A stretch of 64,000 nucleotides of DNA from Chryseobacterium sp. (lineage in GTDB: Bacteria > Bacteroidota > Bacteroidia > Flavobacteriales > Weeksellaceae). The stretch is taken from positions 62,001 to 126,000 of the forward strand of contig JAPUEB010000044.1 of assembly GCA_027492795.1 (NCBI GenBank), read 5' to 3'. How positions within the stretch are numbered: position 1 is the stretch's first letter; each line of letters starts with the position of its first letter. Shown here piece after piece: positions 17,364 through 26,833 of this stretch. The notes under the pieces were generated by a model. That model was given only the letters and a program-made list of their open reading frames with translations, had not been told where the DNA came from and ran no database searches. The position numbers and the translations under genes are program-made.

Positions 17364-18377
17364 TTAGTTAATTCTATTTCTTTGCAGTCTTTCTCTTGCT
17401 TCAGTGAGGATATTATGTATTTTGATTTCCAAATCTTTTTTAGAAGGCAACTCTGTCCAATATTCTGCAACTACAATTCCATCTTTGTGCATTTCCAAAA
17501 GCTCAATTTGTTCCCTGCTGCTTTCAGCACATAATATTAACCCAACAGGCGTTTCTTCGCCTTCTACTTTTTCATATTTGTTGAGCCATTTTAAATATAA
17601 TTCCATTTGTCCTTTATATTTGGCTTCAAATTTTCCAAGTTTCAGCTCAATTGCAATCAACCTTTTTAGCTTACGATGATAAAACAGTAAATCTAAATAA
17701 AAATCTTCGCCGTCAATTATCATCCTCTTTTGCCTTTCAACAAAAGAAAAACCTTTGCCAAGTTCTAAAATGAAATGTTCTAAATCCCGAAGAATTGCTT
17801 CCTCCAAATCTTTCTCTAAAAAAGTGTTTTTTAAACCTAAAAACTCTAAAAAATAAGGGTCTTTAAAAGTATTTTGGAAATTTTGGCTTTGATTGGAAAT
17901 TTGCAGATTTGCAATATCGGTCCTTTCAAATGATTTGCTCGCAATTGATTTTCGTAAATCTCTTACTCCTAAAGATTCAGCAATTGTTTTTTTTGCGTAA
18001 AAATCTTTTGCTTCTTGGCTTTTTAGCGGAATTAATATCAAAAAATGTGACCAACTTAAATGTCGTGACAGTGTAGCGACTTTTTCAAAATCTTCAAACT
18101 TTTCTGCAAATTGCAACATTCTGCGGAGATTCTTCTCCTGAAAATTGTTGCCGTATTTTTCGGTCAATTGTCGTGACAGTGTAACGACAATTTGTTTCCC
18201 ATAACTAGCCCGTTTATTTTCGAGTATATTCCGATTTATTTTGTTGCCGATTTGCCAAAATAAAACAGCAAGTGTGCTGTTTGCCTGTTCAGCAATAAAA
18301 GTTCTGCTTTGTTCAATAATAGCAGAAATTTCTGTGAACAAATTATTATCAGAATGGAAAATATCTTTGGGCTTCAT
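17364..18377 (-). CDS. DUF1016/YhcG-type PD-(D/E)XK nuclease
   Basis: This 337-residue protein has an N-terminal DUF1016 domain (about 1-150, with VLFWQIGNKINRNI and YGKQIVVTLSRQL) and a C-terminal nuclease-like domain (about 160-330). DLLFYHRKLKRLIAIELKLG carries the Asp and Glu-x-Lys of a PD-(D/E)XK active site. The family is known from genomic islands and defence contexts, but its substrate is unknown. The gene sits in the heme operon, 10 bp after hemC and abutting hemD. A 20-bp direct repeat, TGTCGTGACAGTGTARCGAC, occurs twice in the gene (18061-18080 and 18169-18188), coding for similar TLSRxL segments. Confidence 0.9.
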   Translation of the reverse strand: MKPKDIFHSDNNLFTEISAIIEQSRTFIAEQANSTLAVLFWQIGNKINRNILENKRASYGKQIVVTLSRQLTEKYGNNFQEKNLRRMLQFAEKFEDFEKVATLSRHLSWSHFLILIPLKSQEAKDFYAKKTIAESLGVRDLRKSIASKSFERTDIANLQISNQSQNFQNTFKDPYFLEFLGLKNTFLEKDLEEAILRDLEHFILELGKGFSFVERQKRMIIDGEDFYLDLLFYHRKLKRLIAIELKLGKFEAKYKGQMELYLKWLNKYEKVEGEETPVGLILCAESSREQIELLEMHKDGIVVAEYWTELPSKKDLEIKIHNILTEARERLQRNRIN

Positions 18378-18387
18378 TCAACAATAT

Positions 18388-19284
18388 CTATTTGATTTCA
18401 GCCATAATTTCTCTTCCGCCTTCATCCAAAACTACCTTTGCAATTTCTTCACCGAAATTTTTAGTTTTAGAAATTTCCACAATTTCATCGGTTTCTATGC
18501 AGTTTTTTCCATCCAAAGAACAAAGTCTTCCCAAAAACCTCATCTTACCTCCTAAAATCTCTGCAAAAGCCCCGATTGGTGCGGTACAACCACCTTCCAA
18601 AGTGCTTAGAAATTTACGTTCAGTTTCTACACAAAGCTGGGTTTCTGCATTGTTTATTTGTCTTAAAATTTCATTCACTTCCTTATTATTGCTGTTTCCG
18701 GCAACTACAACAACGCCTTGTGATGCTGCAGAAAGCATAAACGGAAGTTCTTCGTATTCGATATTTAAGTTTAATCTTTTCAAACCTGCCAAAGAAAAAA
18801 GTGTGGCATCAGCCAAACCGTCCTCTATTTTTTGCAAACGCGTATTCACATTTCCTCGAATGTCCACAAACTCGCTATTTGGAAACTCTTTCAGCCAAAA
18901 AGCGCGGCGACGGAGGCTGCTTGTTGCAACTTTCAGTTCGTGCAATGGCTTATCTTTAGATTTTGAATTTCTTACCAAAACATCCTGATGAAAATCTCTT
19001 TTCAAATACGCTATAAGTTCAATATTTTCAGGAAGTTGCGTTGGAACGTCTTTCAATGAATGAACTGCGATATCTACTTCATTATTCAGTAAAGCAACAT
19101 CCAAATCACGCGTAAAAATCCCTGTAATTCCCATTGAATACAAAGGTTGCGTAAGATTTTTGTCGCCGGAAGAAATTATGGGCGTGATGTCGGTTTTATA
19201 ATTAAGATTTTGCAGATGACGCGCTACTTCACGAGCCTGCCAAAGCGCAAGAGGAGAATTTCGGGTGCCTATTTTTATTTGCAT
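18388..19284 (-). CDS. hemC: hydroxymethylbilane synthase (porphobilinogen deaminase)
   Basis: HemC joins four porphobilinogen units into hydroxymethylbilane. The N-terminus IGTRNSPLALWQA, the VHSLKDVPT and SSLRRRAFW segments and the cofactor-binding Cys233 in EGGCTAPIGAF are all present. At 298 residues it is near the usual length. It is the second gene of the minus-strand heme operon, 158 bp downstream of hemA and 10 bp upstream of the nuclease gene. Confidence 0.97.
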   Translation of the reverse strand: MQIKIGTRNSPLALWQAREVARHLQNLNYKTDITPIISSGDKNLTQPLYSMGITGIFTRDLDVALLNNEVDIAVHSLKDVPTQLPENIELIAYLKRDFHQDVLVRNSKSKDKPLHELKVATSSLRRRAFWLKEFPNSEFVDIRGNVNTRLQKIEDGLADATLFSLAGLKRLNLNIEYEELPFMLSAASQGVVVVAGNSNNKEVNEILRQINNAETQLCVETERKFLSTLEGGCTAPIGAFAEILGGKMRFLGRLCSLDGKNCIETDEIVEISKTKNFGEEIAKVVLDEGGREIMAEIK

Positions 19285-19442
19285 AAATCCAAAAATTTCA
19301 ATTTTTTCAAAAATACGAAATTAAAAAGAAGAACCCAATTAAATACTTTGGATAAAGCTTTTTTTAAAGTTAAGTTGAAAATAAGTTTTTTGCAAGTGGA
19401 TACAACAAATAGAAAATTGTGGAATTTGAGATCTAAAATCTA

Positions 19443-20717
19443 CTAATGTTTTTCATTAAACTCATTATTAGGTTGCTCCACCAATATTTCGTGCATTAAT
19501 TTGCTAAATTCTTCTGCTTTGTGAGGATTATCGATAATATATTTTGCAAAACGGTTCGTAATTTTTTGAATTATTTTGTTGGAAAGCTCCATATCGGGAA
19601 CTTCTATATATCGATGTTTTTTATGTATTGCGTGCATTTCGTTGCGCTCCATATTTTTCAAAACCGCTTTGAAATGATGGATTTTCGGAGCCATTTTCCG
19701 CTTTTTTTCCCATTCGGTAAAATCTTTGGTCATTTCGCGGATAATTTCTTCGGCTTTTGGAACTTCCTTTTTTCTCTGCTCCATTGTTTCTGTAATGTGC
19801 ATAGAAAGTTCGTCCACGTTCACCAAGCTTACATTTGGGTTTTCGGTAATGTCTTTTTCTACGTTATTTGGAATGGAAAGGTCAATCACCAAAGTTTCCT
19901 TTCCGTTTGGAAAGTGATTTTTGTTGATTAAAGGATTCGCCGCTCCCGTTGCAACAATTAAAATATCGGTTTGTTTCAGTTCCTGCTGCAAGTTTTCAAA
20001 AGGAATGTGCGGAACTTTATATTTTTCTGAAATTTTTATGGCTTTTTCAAAAGTACGGTTCATCACCTTCACATTCGGCTTATAAATGTGTTTCACAAGG
20101 TTTTCAACGGTGTTCTGCCCTATTTCACCCGTTCCTAAAAGAAGAATGTTTTTTTCAGAAATCTGTTTTTGGCTTTTCAGAATATAGTGAACCGCTGCAT
20201 AAGAAACCGAAGCTGCACCGCTGGAAATGCCGGTCTCATTTTTTATTTTTTTTGAAATTTGGATGGCCGAATTGATTGCACGCTCCATGTAGGGATTGCT
20301 GTGCGTTCTTTCTTTTTTAAAGCGGTTGTAGGCGTTTTTTATTTGCCCGATAATTTCAAAATCGCCAATAATTTGGCTTTCCAATCCTCCTGCAACACGA
20401 AAAAGGTGATTTAAAGCCTCTTCTCTGGTGAAAATTTGTGCAAACTGAAGAAAATCGGATAGATTTACTTTCGTAATTCTGCAAAATTCCTCTGCTACCA
20501 AAAGGTAATTTTGCGTTGTGGTATATATTTCAGTTCTATTGCAGGTAGAAACCACAAAAGCGTCACCAAGATTTTCGGTATGGATAGAATTCACAAAATC
20601 CTTGATGTGTTCTTCAAAAAAGGCAAATTTGCTGCGTGTTTCTGCATCAGCTTTTTCATAACTGATACTTAGGACGGCAAAATTTGCGGTTTTGTGTATT
20701 TCAGGAAGCGTACTCAT
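19443..20717 (-). CDS. hemA: glutamyl-tRNA reductase
   Basis: HemA reduces glutamyl-tRNA to glutamate-1-semialdehyde, the first committed step of C5-pathway heme synthesis. The catalytic Cys59 lies in VVSTCNRTEIY, the NADPH-binding loop is LLGTGEIGQNTVENL, and the C-terminal dimerisation helices follow (about 300-424). The 424-residue length is normal. It heads the heme operon and is divergent from mreB. HemL and HemB are not in the window. Confidence 0.96.
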   Translation of the reverse strand: MSTLPEIHKTANFAVLSISYEKADAETRSKFAFFEEHIKDFVNSIHTENLGDAFVVSTCNRTEIYTTTQNYLLVAEEFCRITKVNLSDFLQFAQIFTREEALNHLFRVAGGLESQIIGDFEIIGQIKNAYNRFKKERTHSNPYMERAINSAIQISKKIKNETGISSGAASVSYAAVHYILKSQKQISEKNILLLGTGEIGQNTVENLVKHIYKPNVKVMNRTFEKAIKISEKYKVPHIPFENLQQELKQTDILIVATGAANPLINKNHFPNGKETLVIDLSIPNNVEKDITENPNVSLVNVDELSMHITETMEQRKKEVPKAEEIIREMTKDFTEWEKKRKMAPKIHHFKAVLKNMERNEMHAIHKKHRYIEVPDMELSNKIIQKITNRFAKYIIDNPHKAEEFSKLMHEILVEQPNNEFNEKH

Positions 20718-20727
20718 AAGGCAACCG

Positions 20728-20735
20728 CAAAAATA
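20728..20735 (-). promoter_or_regulatory. possible -7 box for hemA
   Basis: TATTTTTG on the minus strand fits TAnnTTTG but lies only 11 bp before the start codon, so the leader would be very short; the true promoter may be farther upstream in the divergent spacer. Confidence 0.3.
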
Positions 20736-20973
20736 CTGATTTTAATTTGAAAGTACTATGATTAATGTCACTCCAAAAAACCTTCATCCAAATGTGTCTT
20801 TTTCAATAGTTTAAGGCAGGTTTTAATGAAAAATAACCATTTTAATCTGCTGATTTTCTTTAATTTAAATTAAAAACACAATAGATTTTCGTTCCCAAAA
20901 ACGCATTTATACTCTTTTTTCTCGATTTTTCAGAAACTTTAATAAAACTTTAACCAAAATTTACAGGTATCAA

Positions 20974-21004
20974 TTTTTAAAATGCTTCTAAATTTATATC
21001 TTTG
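20974..21004 (+). promoter_or_regulatory. promoter of the mreB operon
   Basis: TATCTTTG at 20997-21004 matches the -7 box TAnnTTTG, and TTTT at 20974-20977, 19 bp upstream, approximates the -33 TTTG. The transcript would start near 21011, giving a leader of about 30 bases before the MreB ATG at 21042. Confidence 0.55.
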
Positions 21005-21041
21005 TGAACTTAATTTCTACACAAAAAATCAGAACGAAAAT

Positions 21042-22067
21042 ATGGGTTTATTTGATATGTTCACGCAGGAAATTGCGATTGACTTAGGAACAGCCAACAC
21101 ATTGATTATACACAATAATAAAATTGTTATAGACCAACCTTCCATCGTTGCAATTGAACGTTCCACCGGAAAACCAATTGCTGTAGGTGAACAGGCGAAA
21201 CACATGCAGGGGAAAACCCACGAAGACATTAAAACCATCCGTCCGCTAAAAGACGGCGTAATTGCAGATTTCCACGCTTCGGAACACATGATAAAGGAGT
21301 TTATCAAAAAAATTCCTGGCATAAAAGGGAAATTCTTTCAACCAGCGTTGAGAATCGTAATTTGCATTCCATCCGGAATTACCGAGGTTGAAAAACGTGC
21401 CGTTAGAGATTCTGCACAAAAAGTAAACGCAAAAGAAGTTCGCCTTATTTACGAACCAATGGCGGCTGCAATTGGTGTAGGAATAGATGTACAAAAACCT
21501 GAAGGCAACATGATTATCGACATAGGTGGTGGTACAACCGAAATTGCGGTAGTTGCTTTGGGCGGAATTGTTTGCGACAAATCTGTAAAAATTGCAGGCG
21601 ACGTTTTCACCAGCGATATTGCCTATTATTTAAGAACTCACCACAACCTTTATATTGGTGAAAGAACTGCCGAAAGAGTAAAAATTGAAGTAGGTTCCGC
21701 AGTGGAAGAACTGGATGTGGATATCGACGATATTCCTGTACAAGGCCGTGATTTAATCACCGGAAAACCAAAAGAAATCTTGGTGGGCTACAAAGAAATC
21801 GCAAGAGCTTTGGACAAATCCATCATCAGAATTGAAGATGCCGTAATGGAAACTCTCTCTCTTACTCCACCAGAATTGGCAGCAGACATCTACAAAACAG
21901 GGATTTATCTTGCAGGTGGTGGCGCACTTTTAAGAGGACTTGCAGACAGACTTCACCGCAAAACCGGACTTCCGGTTTTTGTAGCAGAAGACCCTTTAAG
22001 AGCTGTAGTTCGTGGAACGGGAATTGCGCTGAAAAACATGGATAAATTTAATTTCCTTATCAAATAA
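21042..22067 (+). CDS. mreB: rod shape-determining actin homologue MreB
   Basis: MreB polymerises under the inner membrane and guides the elongasome. The start MGLFDMFTQEIAIDLGTANT at 21042 is the conserved N-terminus; a 20-codon upstream extension runs through the promoter region and is rejected. The nucleotide-binding motifs DLGTANT, DIGGGTTE and LAGGGALLRGL are intact. It is the first gene of the compact operon mreB-mreC-mreD-PBP2-rodA. Confidence 0.97.
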   Translation: MGLFDMFTQEIAIDLGTANTLIIHNNKIVIDQPSIVAIERSTGKPIAVGEQAKHMQGKTHEDIKTIRPLKDGVIADFHASEHMIKEFIKKIPGIKGKFFQPALRIVICIPSGITEVEKRAVRDSAQKVNAKEVRLIYEPMAAAIGVGIDVQKPEGNMIIDIGGGTTEIAVVALGGIVCDKSVKIAGDVFTSDIAYYLRTHHNLYIGERTAERVKIEVGSAVEELDVDIDDIPVQGRDLITGKPKEILVGYKEIARALDKSIIRIEDAVMETLSLTPPELAADIYKTGIYLAGGGALLRGLADRLHRKTGLPVFVAEDPLRAVVRGTGIALKNMDKFNFLIK

Positions 22068-22087
22068 TTTAATCGTTTTTTTCTGGG

Positions 22088-22942
22088 ATGGGTTTTTTGA
22101 TGAGATTATTTTCGAAGAACGGATTGTTTCTGTTCTTTCTGCTATTGCAAATCATTGCTTTAGTTCTCATCTTTACCCGAAATTCTGTGCAACGAAGCTG
22201 GATTGCAGGGCAAAGTGCCGCTTTCAATTCATGGGTTTCCGGATACATTGACGAAGGAACATCTTATCTAAAATTAAAACAAATCAACGAACAATTAGTT
22301 GCCCAAAACAAGCTTCTGATGGAGGAAGTTTATGGAAAAGATACTTCTGGAAAACCATCCTTCCGAAAAGTTCACGACACTATTGGCGGAGGACAGATTT
22401 ACACGTTTGTAGATGGCGAAATTGTATATAATTCTATCAATAGAAAGGACAATTATTTTACCATCAACCGAGGCCGAAGAGACGGCGTAATGCCGAAAAT
22501 GGGCGTAATTGCACCACGAGGAATCGCCGGAATCGTGATTAATACTACCAATTCTTACGCTTTGGTACAATCTGTTTTAAGTGTAAATAAAATTAAGATC
22601 AATGCTGCGCTGAAAAACTCTGGATATTTCGGAACCCTAACTTGGGGCGGCGAAAATTCCCGATTAATGCACCTTGCAGATGTTCCAAAATACGTTCCCA
22701 TAAAAGTTGGCGACACCGTAGTAACAGACGGAAAATCTGCAATTTTCCCAAGAGGAGTAATGATTGGAAGAGTAGCTGGTTTCGAAGTGGACAGCAAAAC
22801 AGGATACTGGAACATTTCGGTAGAATTGAGTGAAAAAATGGGGACTCTGAACAAAATTTATGTCGTAAAAAACATGAAAAAAGCCGAAGTTCAGAAAATA
22901 CAGGATACTTTACAGGCAACAATAAACCGCGAAAATGATTAG
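22088..22942 (+). CDS. mreC: rod shape-determining protein MreC
   Basis: A 284-residue bitopic protein with an N-terminal membrane helix (about 11-30), a coiled-coil (about 55-82) and the periplasmic beta-barrel core (GDGEIVYNSINRKDNYFTINRG, GVMPKMGVI, GKSAIFPRGVMIG). MreC links MreB to PBP2 in the elongasome. It overlaps mreD by 8 bp. Confidence 0.94.
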   Translation: MGFLMRLFSKNGLFLFFLLLQIIALVLIFTRNSVQRSWIAGQSAAFNSWVSGYIDEGTSYLKLKQINEQLVAQNKLLMEEVYGKDTSGKPSFRKVHDTIGGGQIYTFVDGEIVYNSINRKDNYFTINRGRRDGVMPKMGVIAPRGIAGIVINTTNSYALVQSVLSVNKIKINAALKNSGYFGTLTWGGENSRLMHLADVPKYVPIKVGDTVVTDGKSAIFPRGVMIGRVAGFEVDSKTGYWNISVELSEKMGTLNKIYVVKNMKKAEVQKIQDTLQATINREND

Positions 22943-23441
22943 CAGAACCATTTTTACCGATTTACTACTGATTATTTTCTTAATTGCGCTTCAGATTTTT
23001 ATTCTGAACCGAATAACTATTTTTGGAGAATATACTCCAGTTATCTATCCGGTTTTCGTGATGTTTTATCCTTTTTTCAGGAATAAATACCAGTTTTTAG
23101 CATTAAGTTTTATTTTAGGACTCGGAATTGACGCGTTTTTGGGAACTTGGGGAATAAATGCCTTTGCAACAACAGCAATTGCTTATTTCAGAACAATTAT
23201 TTTCCGAACTTCTACAGATACAACTACAGATTTTTTCTCGTTTTCATCGCTTCAATGGCCGCAGTTTTTGCTTTTTATTTTATCCAGTATATTTTTTCAC
23301 CAGCTTTTGGTACAATACATCGAGTTCTTCAAACTGACCCGTTTTTTTGAAATTTTCCTGAATGTTTTGGTTTCCAGCGCTATTTCATTTACTTTTATAC
23401 TGATTTATACCTTGGTTTTTAAAATTAAGCAAAGAGTTTGA
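22935..23441 (+). CDS. mreD: rod shape-determining protein MreD
   Basis: A 168-residue protein with about five membrane helices, hydrophobic throughout, in the canonical place between mreC and PBP2. The sequence is poorly conserved in this family, so the call rests on topology, length and position. Its start overlaps the end of mreC and its TGA overlaps the TTG start of the next gene. Confidence 0.88.
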   Translation: MISRTIFTDLLLIIFLIALQIFILNRITIFGEYTPVIYPVFVMFYPFFRNKYQFLALSFILGLGIDAFLGTWGINAFATTAIAYFRTIIFRTSTDTTTDFFSFSSLQWPQFLLFILSSIFFHQLLVQYIEFFKLTRFFEIFLNVLVSSAISFTFILIYTLVFKIKQRV

Positions 23442-25573
23442 AACCCCAATATTATAAGATTTCCGCAGTATTACTTTTCCTTGCAATAGCATTTATCGCA
23501 AGGCTGGCTTATTTGCAACTTTTCACGGACAGATATGCGCTGAATGCCGCAAACACATCCATCAAAACAGAATACATCATCCCACAAAGAGGCGTAATTT
23601 TCGACCGAAATGGAAAAATTCTTGTAGGAAACCAACCTGCTTATGAAATTTCCTTCACCCAAGCTTTAATGCGCCCAGATTTTGATACGATTGGTTTTTG
23701 TGGTTTAATGAAAATCAGCAAACAGGAATTTGAAAGAAGAATCGAGGCTTTAAGAAAAGAAAAATATTACTCCAAGCTCACTCCGATGACGTTTATGAAA
23801 AACATCAGCCGAGAGGAAGTTGCGAGAATTCAGGAAATTATCTTTAAATATCCCGCTTTTAACATTGTAAAACGTCCACAAAGACAGTATGAAGTTTCTA
23901 CTTCGGGAAATCTTTTGGGTTACACTAATGAAGTTGGTGCAAGAGAACTGAAAAAAGATTCAATTTATTACCGCCCAGGAGATTTCATCGGAAAATCTGG
24001 TGTAGAGTTGGGTTACGAAAAAGATCTTCGCGGCGAGAAAGGAATGAAATACGTTCAAAAAGACATTAAACTTCGCGATGTAGGTCCTTACAAAAACGGC
24101 GAATTGGATGTGGAAGAAGTATCTGGAAAGGACATTACACTCACCATCGATTACGATTTGCAACGAATGGCGGAAGAAATGTTGGTAAACAAACGCGGCG
24201 CAATTGTAGCTTTAGATCCAAGTAACGGCGAAATTTTGGTAATGGCAACTGGTCCAGATATTGACCCAAATGTTTTTACCGGAACAGATAAATCCAAACA
24301 GATTAGTGCTTTGATGAAGGACAAATTTAACGAGCCGATGTTGGATCGGTCTGTTCAGGGAGGATATCCTCCCGGATCTACCTTCAAAATGCTTACTGCA
24401 CTTGCCGGAATGCAAATGGGAGTGATGGACGAAAAAACTATTTTTCCATGCGGAAGAGGTTTTTTCTACCGTGGAAAAAGTATAAAAGGTCATGGTGGAG
24501 CAGAACCTTTAATTCCATCCATTCAAGTTTCAAGTAACTGCTATTTTACGTATGCTTTTATTGCGATCATTAAAAAATATCCAGGAAATCCGTCAAAAGG
24601 TGTGGACGAATGGAAAAAAATTATGAGCAGCTTCGGTTTAGGAGAATTTCTAAATAATGATCTTGCTGTAGGAGCTCGAGGACAAATTCCGAGCGGTGAA
24701 TTTTACGAAAAAAGAATGGCGCAAATCCTAAAAGCAAGCGGCAGCAAAGCAGATCCAAAAAATTGGGACGAAATGCCAACAGGAGCCATCTACAATGGAA
24801 TGGGACAAGGAGACGTGATGCTTACTCCGCTACAAATGGCAAATTTTACCGCAGCAATTGCCAATAAAGGGTGGTATTACACGCCGCACATTGTAAAATC
24901 CATCGACGGAAAACCCAATCCCGATCCAAGATTTAAAGTAAAACATAAAACTCTTGTAGATCCAAAACATTTCGATCCTGTACTGAAAGGAATGGAGCAG
25001 GTGGTTTTGGGAGGAACAGCGCGAGGTTTGAAATCCGCAGATTTTACACAATTGGCAAAAACGGGAACAGCACAGGTTCCGCAAGGAAAAGATAACTCTA
25101 TTTTTGTATTAATTGCGCCAAAAGACAATCCTAAAATTGTAGTTGCCGCAGTAATGGAACACGCAGGATTTGGAGCAACTTGGGCAGGTCCCGCTGCAAC
25201 AGTAATTGCAGAAAAATACATCACAGGAGACTTAAAACGCGAACATCTTTACAAAAAATTGGTGAACGCGAGTTTCATGCCTGAATATAAAAGACAGTGG
25301 GTTGCAGATTTGAAGCGAAAAGGTCTTTGGAAAGAACCCAACCAAGATTCTTTGCGACTTGGAAACATTGAAGACAGCTTAAAGATCATAAAAAGTGGCG
25401 ACAAACTCCTTGATTTACAACGTAGAAGAGATTCTTTGAAATTAAGGATTTTCAATAACGCAAAAGCAATCGAAGCCGCAAAAGCAGCAGCTGCAAAAAA
25501 GAAACAGAAAGCCGATTCTGCGTTGAAAGCGCAAAACGCTTCCGCGCAAAAACCAAAAAAACTAAAACCATGA
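23438..25573 (+). CDS. mrdA: penicillin-binding protein 2 (elongasome transpeptidase)
   Basis: This 711-residue class B PBP cross-links peptidoglycan during elongation. It has an N-terminal membrane anchor (about 8-27), the dimerisation domain, and a transpeptidase domain with Ser314 in PPGSTFKML, an SSN motif at about 368 and the KTG box at 541-543. The C-terminal tail (about 655-711) is Lys/Ala-rich and low-complexity. The start is a TTG whose bases overlap the mreD stop codon; no in-frame ATG occurs before the membrane anchor, so TTG is required. It overlaps rodA by 4 bp. Confidence 0.96.
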   Translation: MKPQYYKISAVLLFLAIAFIARLAYLQLFTDRYALNAANTSIKTEYIIPQRGVIFDRNGKILVGNQPAYEISFTQALMRPDFDTIGFCGLMKISKQEFERRIEALRKEKYYSKLTPMTFMKNISREEVARIQEIIFKYPAFNIVKRPQRQYEVSTSGNLLGYTNEVGARELKKDSIYYRPGDFIGKSGVELGYEKDLRGEKGMKYVQKDIKLRDVGPYKNGELDVEEVSGKDITLTIDYDLQRMAEEMLVNKRGAIVALDPSNGEILVMATGPDIDPNVFTGTDKSKQISALMKDKFNEPMLDRSVQGGYPPGSTFKMLTALAGMQMGVMDEKTIFPCGRGFFYRGKSIKGHGGAEPLIPSIQVSSNCYFTYAFIAIIKKYPGNPSKGVDEWKKIMSSFGLGEFLNNDLAVGARGQIPSGEFYEKRMAQILKASGSKADPKNWDEMPTGAIYNGMGQGDVMLTPLQMANFTAAIANKGWYYTPHIVKSIDGKPNPDPRFKVKHKTLVDPKHFDPVLKGMEQVVLGGTARGLKSADFTQLAKTGTAQVPQGKDNSIFVLIAPKDNPKIVVAAVMEHAGFGATWAGPAATVIAEKYITGDLKREHLYKKLVNASFMPEYKRQWVADLKRKGLWKEPNQDSLRLGNIEDSLKIIKSGDKLLDLQRRRDSLKLRIFNNAKAIEAAKAAAAKKKQKADSALKAQNASAQKPKKLKP

Positions 25574-26799
25574 AGTGGAGTGAAGGAATAGACAAGTTGG
25601 GTTTTGGACTGTACATTATAATTTGCCTTTTCGCGGTTGCAAATATTTATAGCGTGGATGAAGGTTTGGGCAAAAAACAGTTGATATTTTTTGGAATTTC
25701 CTTCTTTGTTGGGCTGATTATCTTTTTAGTACGAACCAATTTTTTCGAGAATTTTGCAGGTATTTTCTATATTGGCGGAGTTCTTTTATTGATTGGGCTT
25801 TTTCCTTTCGGCACGGAAATTCTTGGTCAAAAAAACTGGTATAAATTCGGCGGATTTACGATGCAGCCAGTTGAATTTGCAAAAATTGGAACTGCATTGA
25901 TGATTTCCAACTATGTTGCTGGTCCGGATTTCAATTTAAAATATAAAAAGTCGCTTTGGACGGTTCTTGCGATTATCGGAGTTCCGGCCGTGGTGGTTTT
26001 GGCGATTCCGGATGTCGGTTCTATGCTCGTTTTTACGGCTTTTTTCATCGCACTTTTCCGTGAGGGTTTGAGTGGTTGGCTTTTTGGTGTAGGTGCAATT
26101 CTTGCAGCTGTATTCCTAATTTCTATCGCTGTAAATCCAATTTACGTAATGGTAACAATTGTAGCGATTGTAGGAATCATTATTTTTCTGAATTTTTATA
26201 GAATGACATGGAATATCTTCACATTTGGTGCAATATTCGGGTCATTGGCAATTCTTGCCGGTCTTTCCTTCGGTGCTCCGAAAATTTTAGAAAAAATGCC
26301 AAAACACCAAAGAGAACGTATCGAAGTTCTTTATAAAGGTGAAAAGGCTTTTCGCGATACTTCAGGCTACAATTTGCTTTACTCCAAAACTGCAATTGGT
26401 TCCGGAGGTTTTTTCGGAAAAGGCTATAAACAGGGCTCTGTAACACAGGGAAAATTCGTTCCCGAACAGGAAACCGACTATATTTTCTGCACCGTTGGCG
26501 AAGAATGGGGGTTTTTCGGCAGCACCTTGCTCGTTATTTTTTATGCAGTTTTTATTGGAAGAATTTTTTATCTCTCAGAAAATCAAAAATCTATTTTCAA
26601 CCGTGTTTTTGGCTATTGTTTTGCCGGAATTTTGCTGATGCACTTCGCCATCAACCTCGGAATGGTGATGGGACTTTTTCCAACGGTGGGAATTCCATTG
26701 CCGTTTTTCAGCTACGGTGGAAGCTCATTGCTTGCGTTTTCTATAATGACTTTTATTTTCTTTAAACTGAATTACAACGATAAGAATTCTTTGGTGTAG
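25570..26799 (+). CDS. rodA: peptidoglycan glycosyltransferase RodA (SEDS)
   Basis: A 409-residue SEDS-family protein with about ten membrane segments. RodA polymerises glycan strands with PBP2. Conserved parts include GQKNWYKFGGFTMQPVEFAKIG, a periplasmic loop with ETDYIFCTVGEEWGFFG, and the C-terminal TVGIPLPFFSYGGSSLL. The ATG overlaps the PBP2 stop, indicating tight translational coupling. It ends the shape operon proper. Confidence 0.95.
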   Translation: MKWSEGIDKLGFGLYIIICLFAVANIYSVDEGLGKKQLIFFGISFFVGLIIFLVRTNFFENFAGIFYIGGVLLLIGLFPFGTEILGQKNWYKFGGFTMQPVEFAKIGTALMISNYVAGPDFNLKYKKSLWTVLAIIGVPAVVVLAIPDVGSMLVFTAFFIALFREGLSGWLFGVGAILAAVFLISIAVNPIYVMVTIVAIVGIIIFLNFYRMTWNIFTFGAIFGSLAILAGLSFGAPKILEKMPKHQRERIEVLYKGEKAFRDTSGYNLLYSKTAIGSGGFFGKGYKQGSVTQGKFVPEQETDYIFCTVGEEWGFFGSTLLVIFYAVFIGRIFYLSENQKSIFNRVFGYCFAGILLMHFAINLGMVMGLFPTVGIPLPFFSYGGSSLLAFSIMTFIFFKLNYNDKNSLV

Positions 26800-26833
26800 G
26801 ATTTGGTTTATAATTCGTTATAAAAATTGAAAA

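Noticed and set aside
17364-18377. Part of a restriction-modification or retron system
   Set aside because: No methyltransferase, specificity subunit, reverse transcriptase or other defence gene is adjacent; the neighbours are heme genes.
20982-21041. MreB N-terminal extension
   Set aside because: It would translate the predicted -7 box and leader; MGLFDMFTQ is the conserved start.
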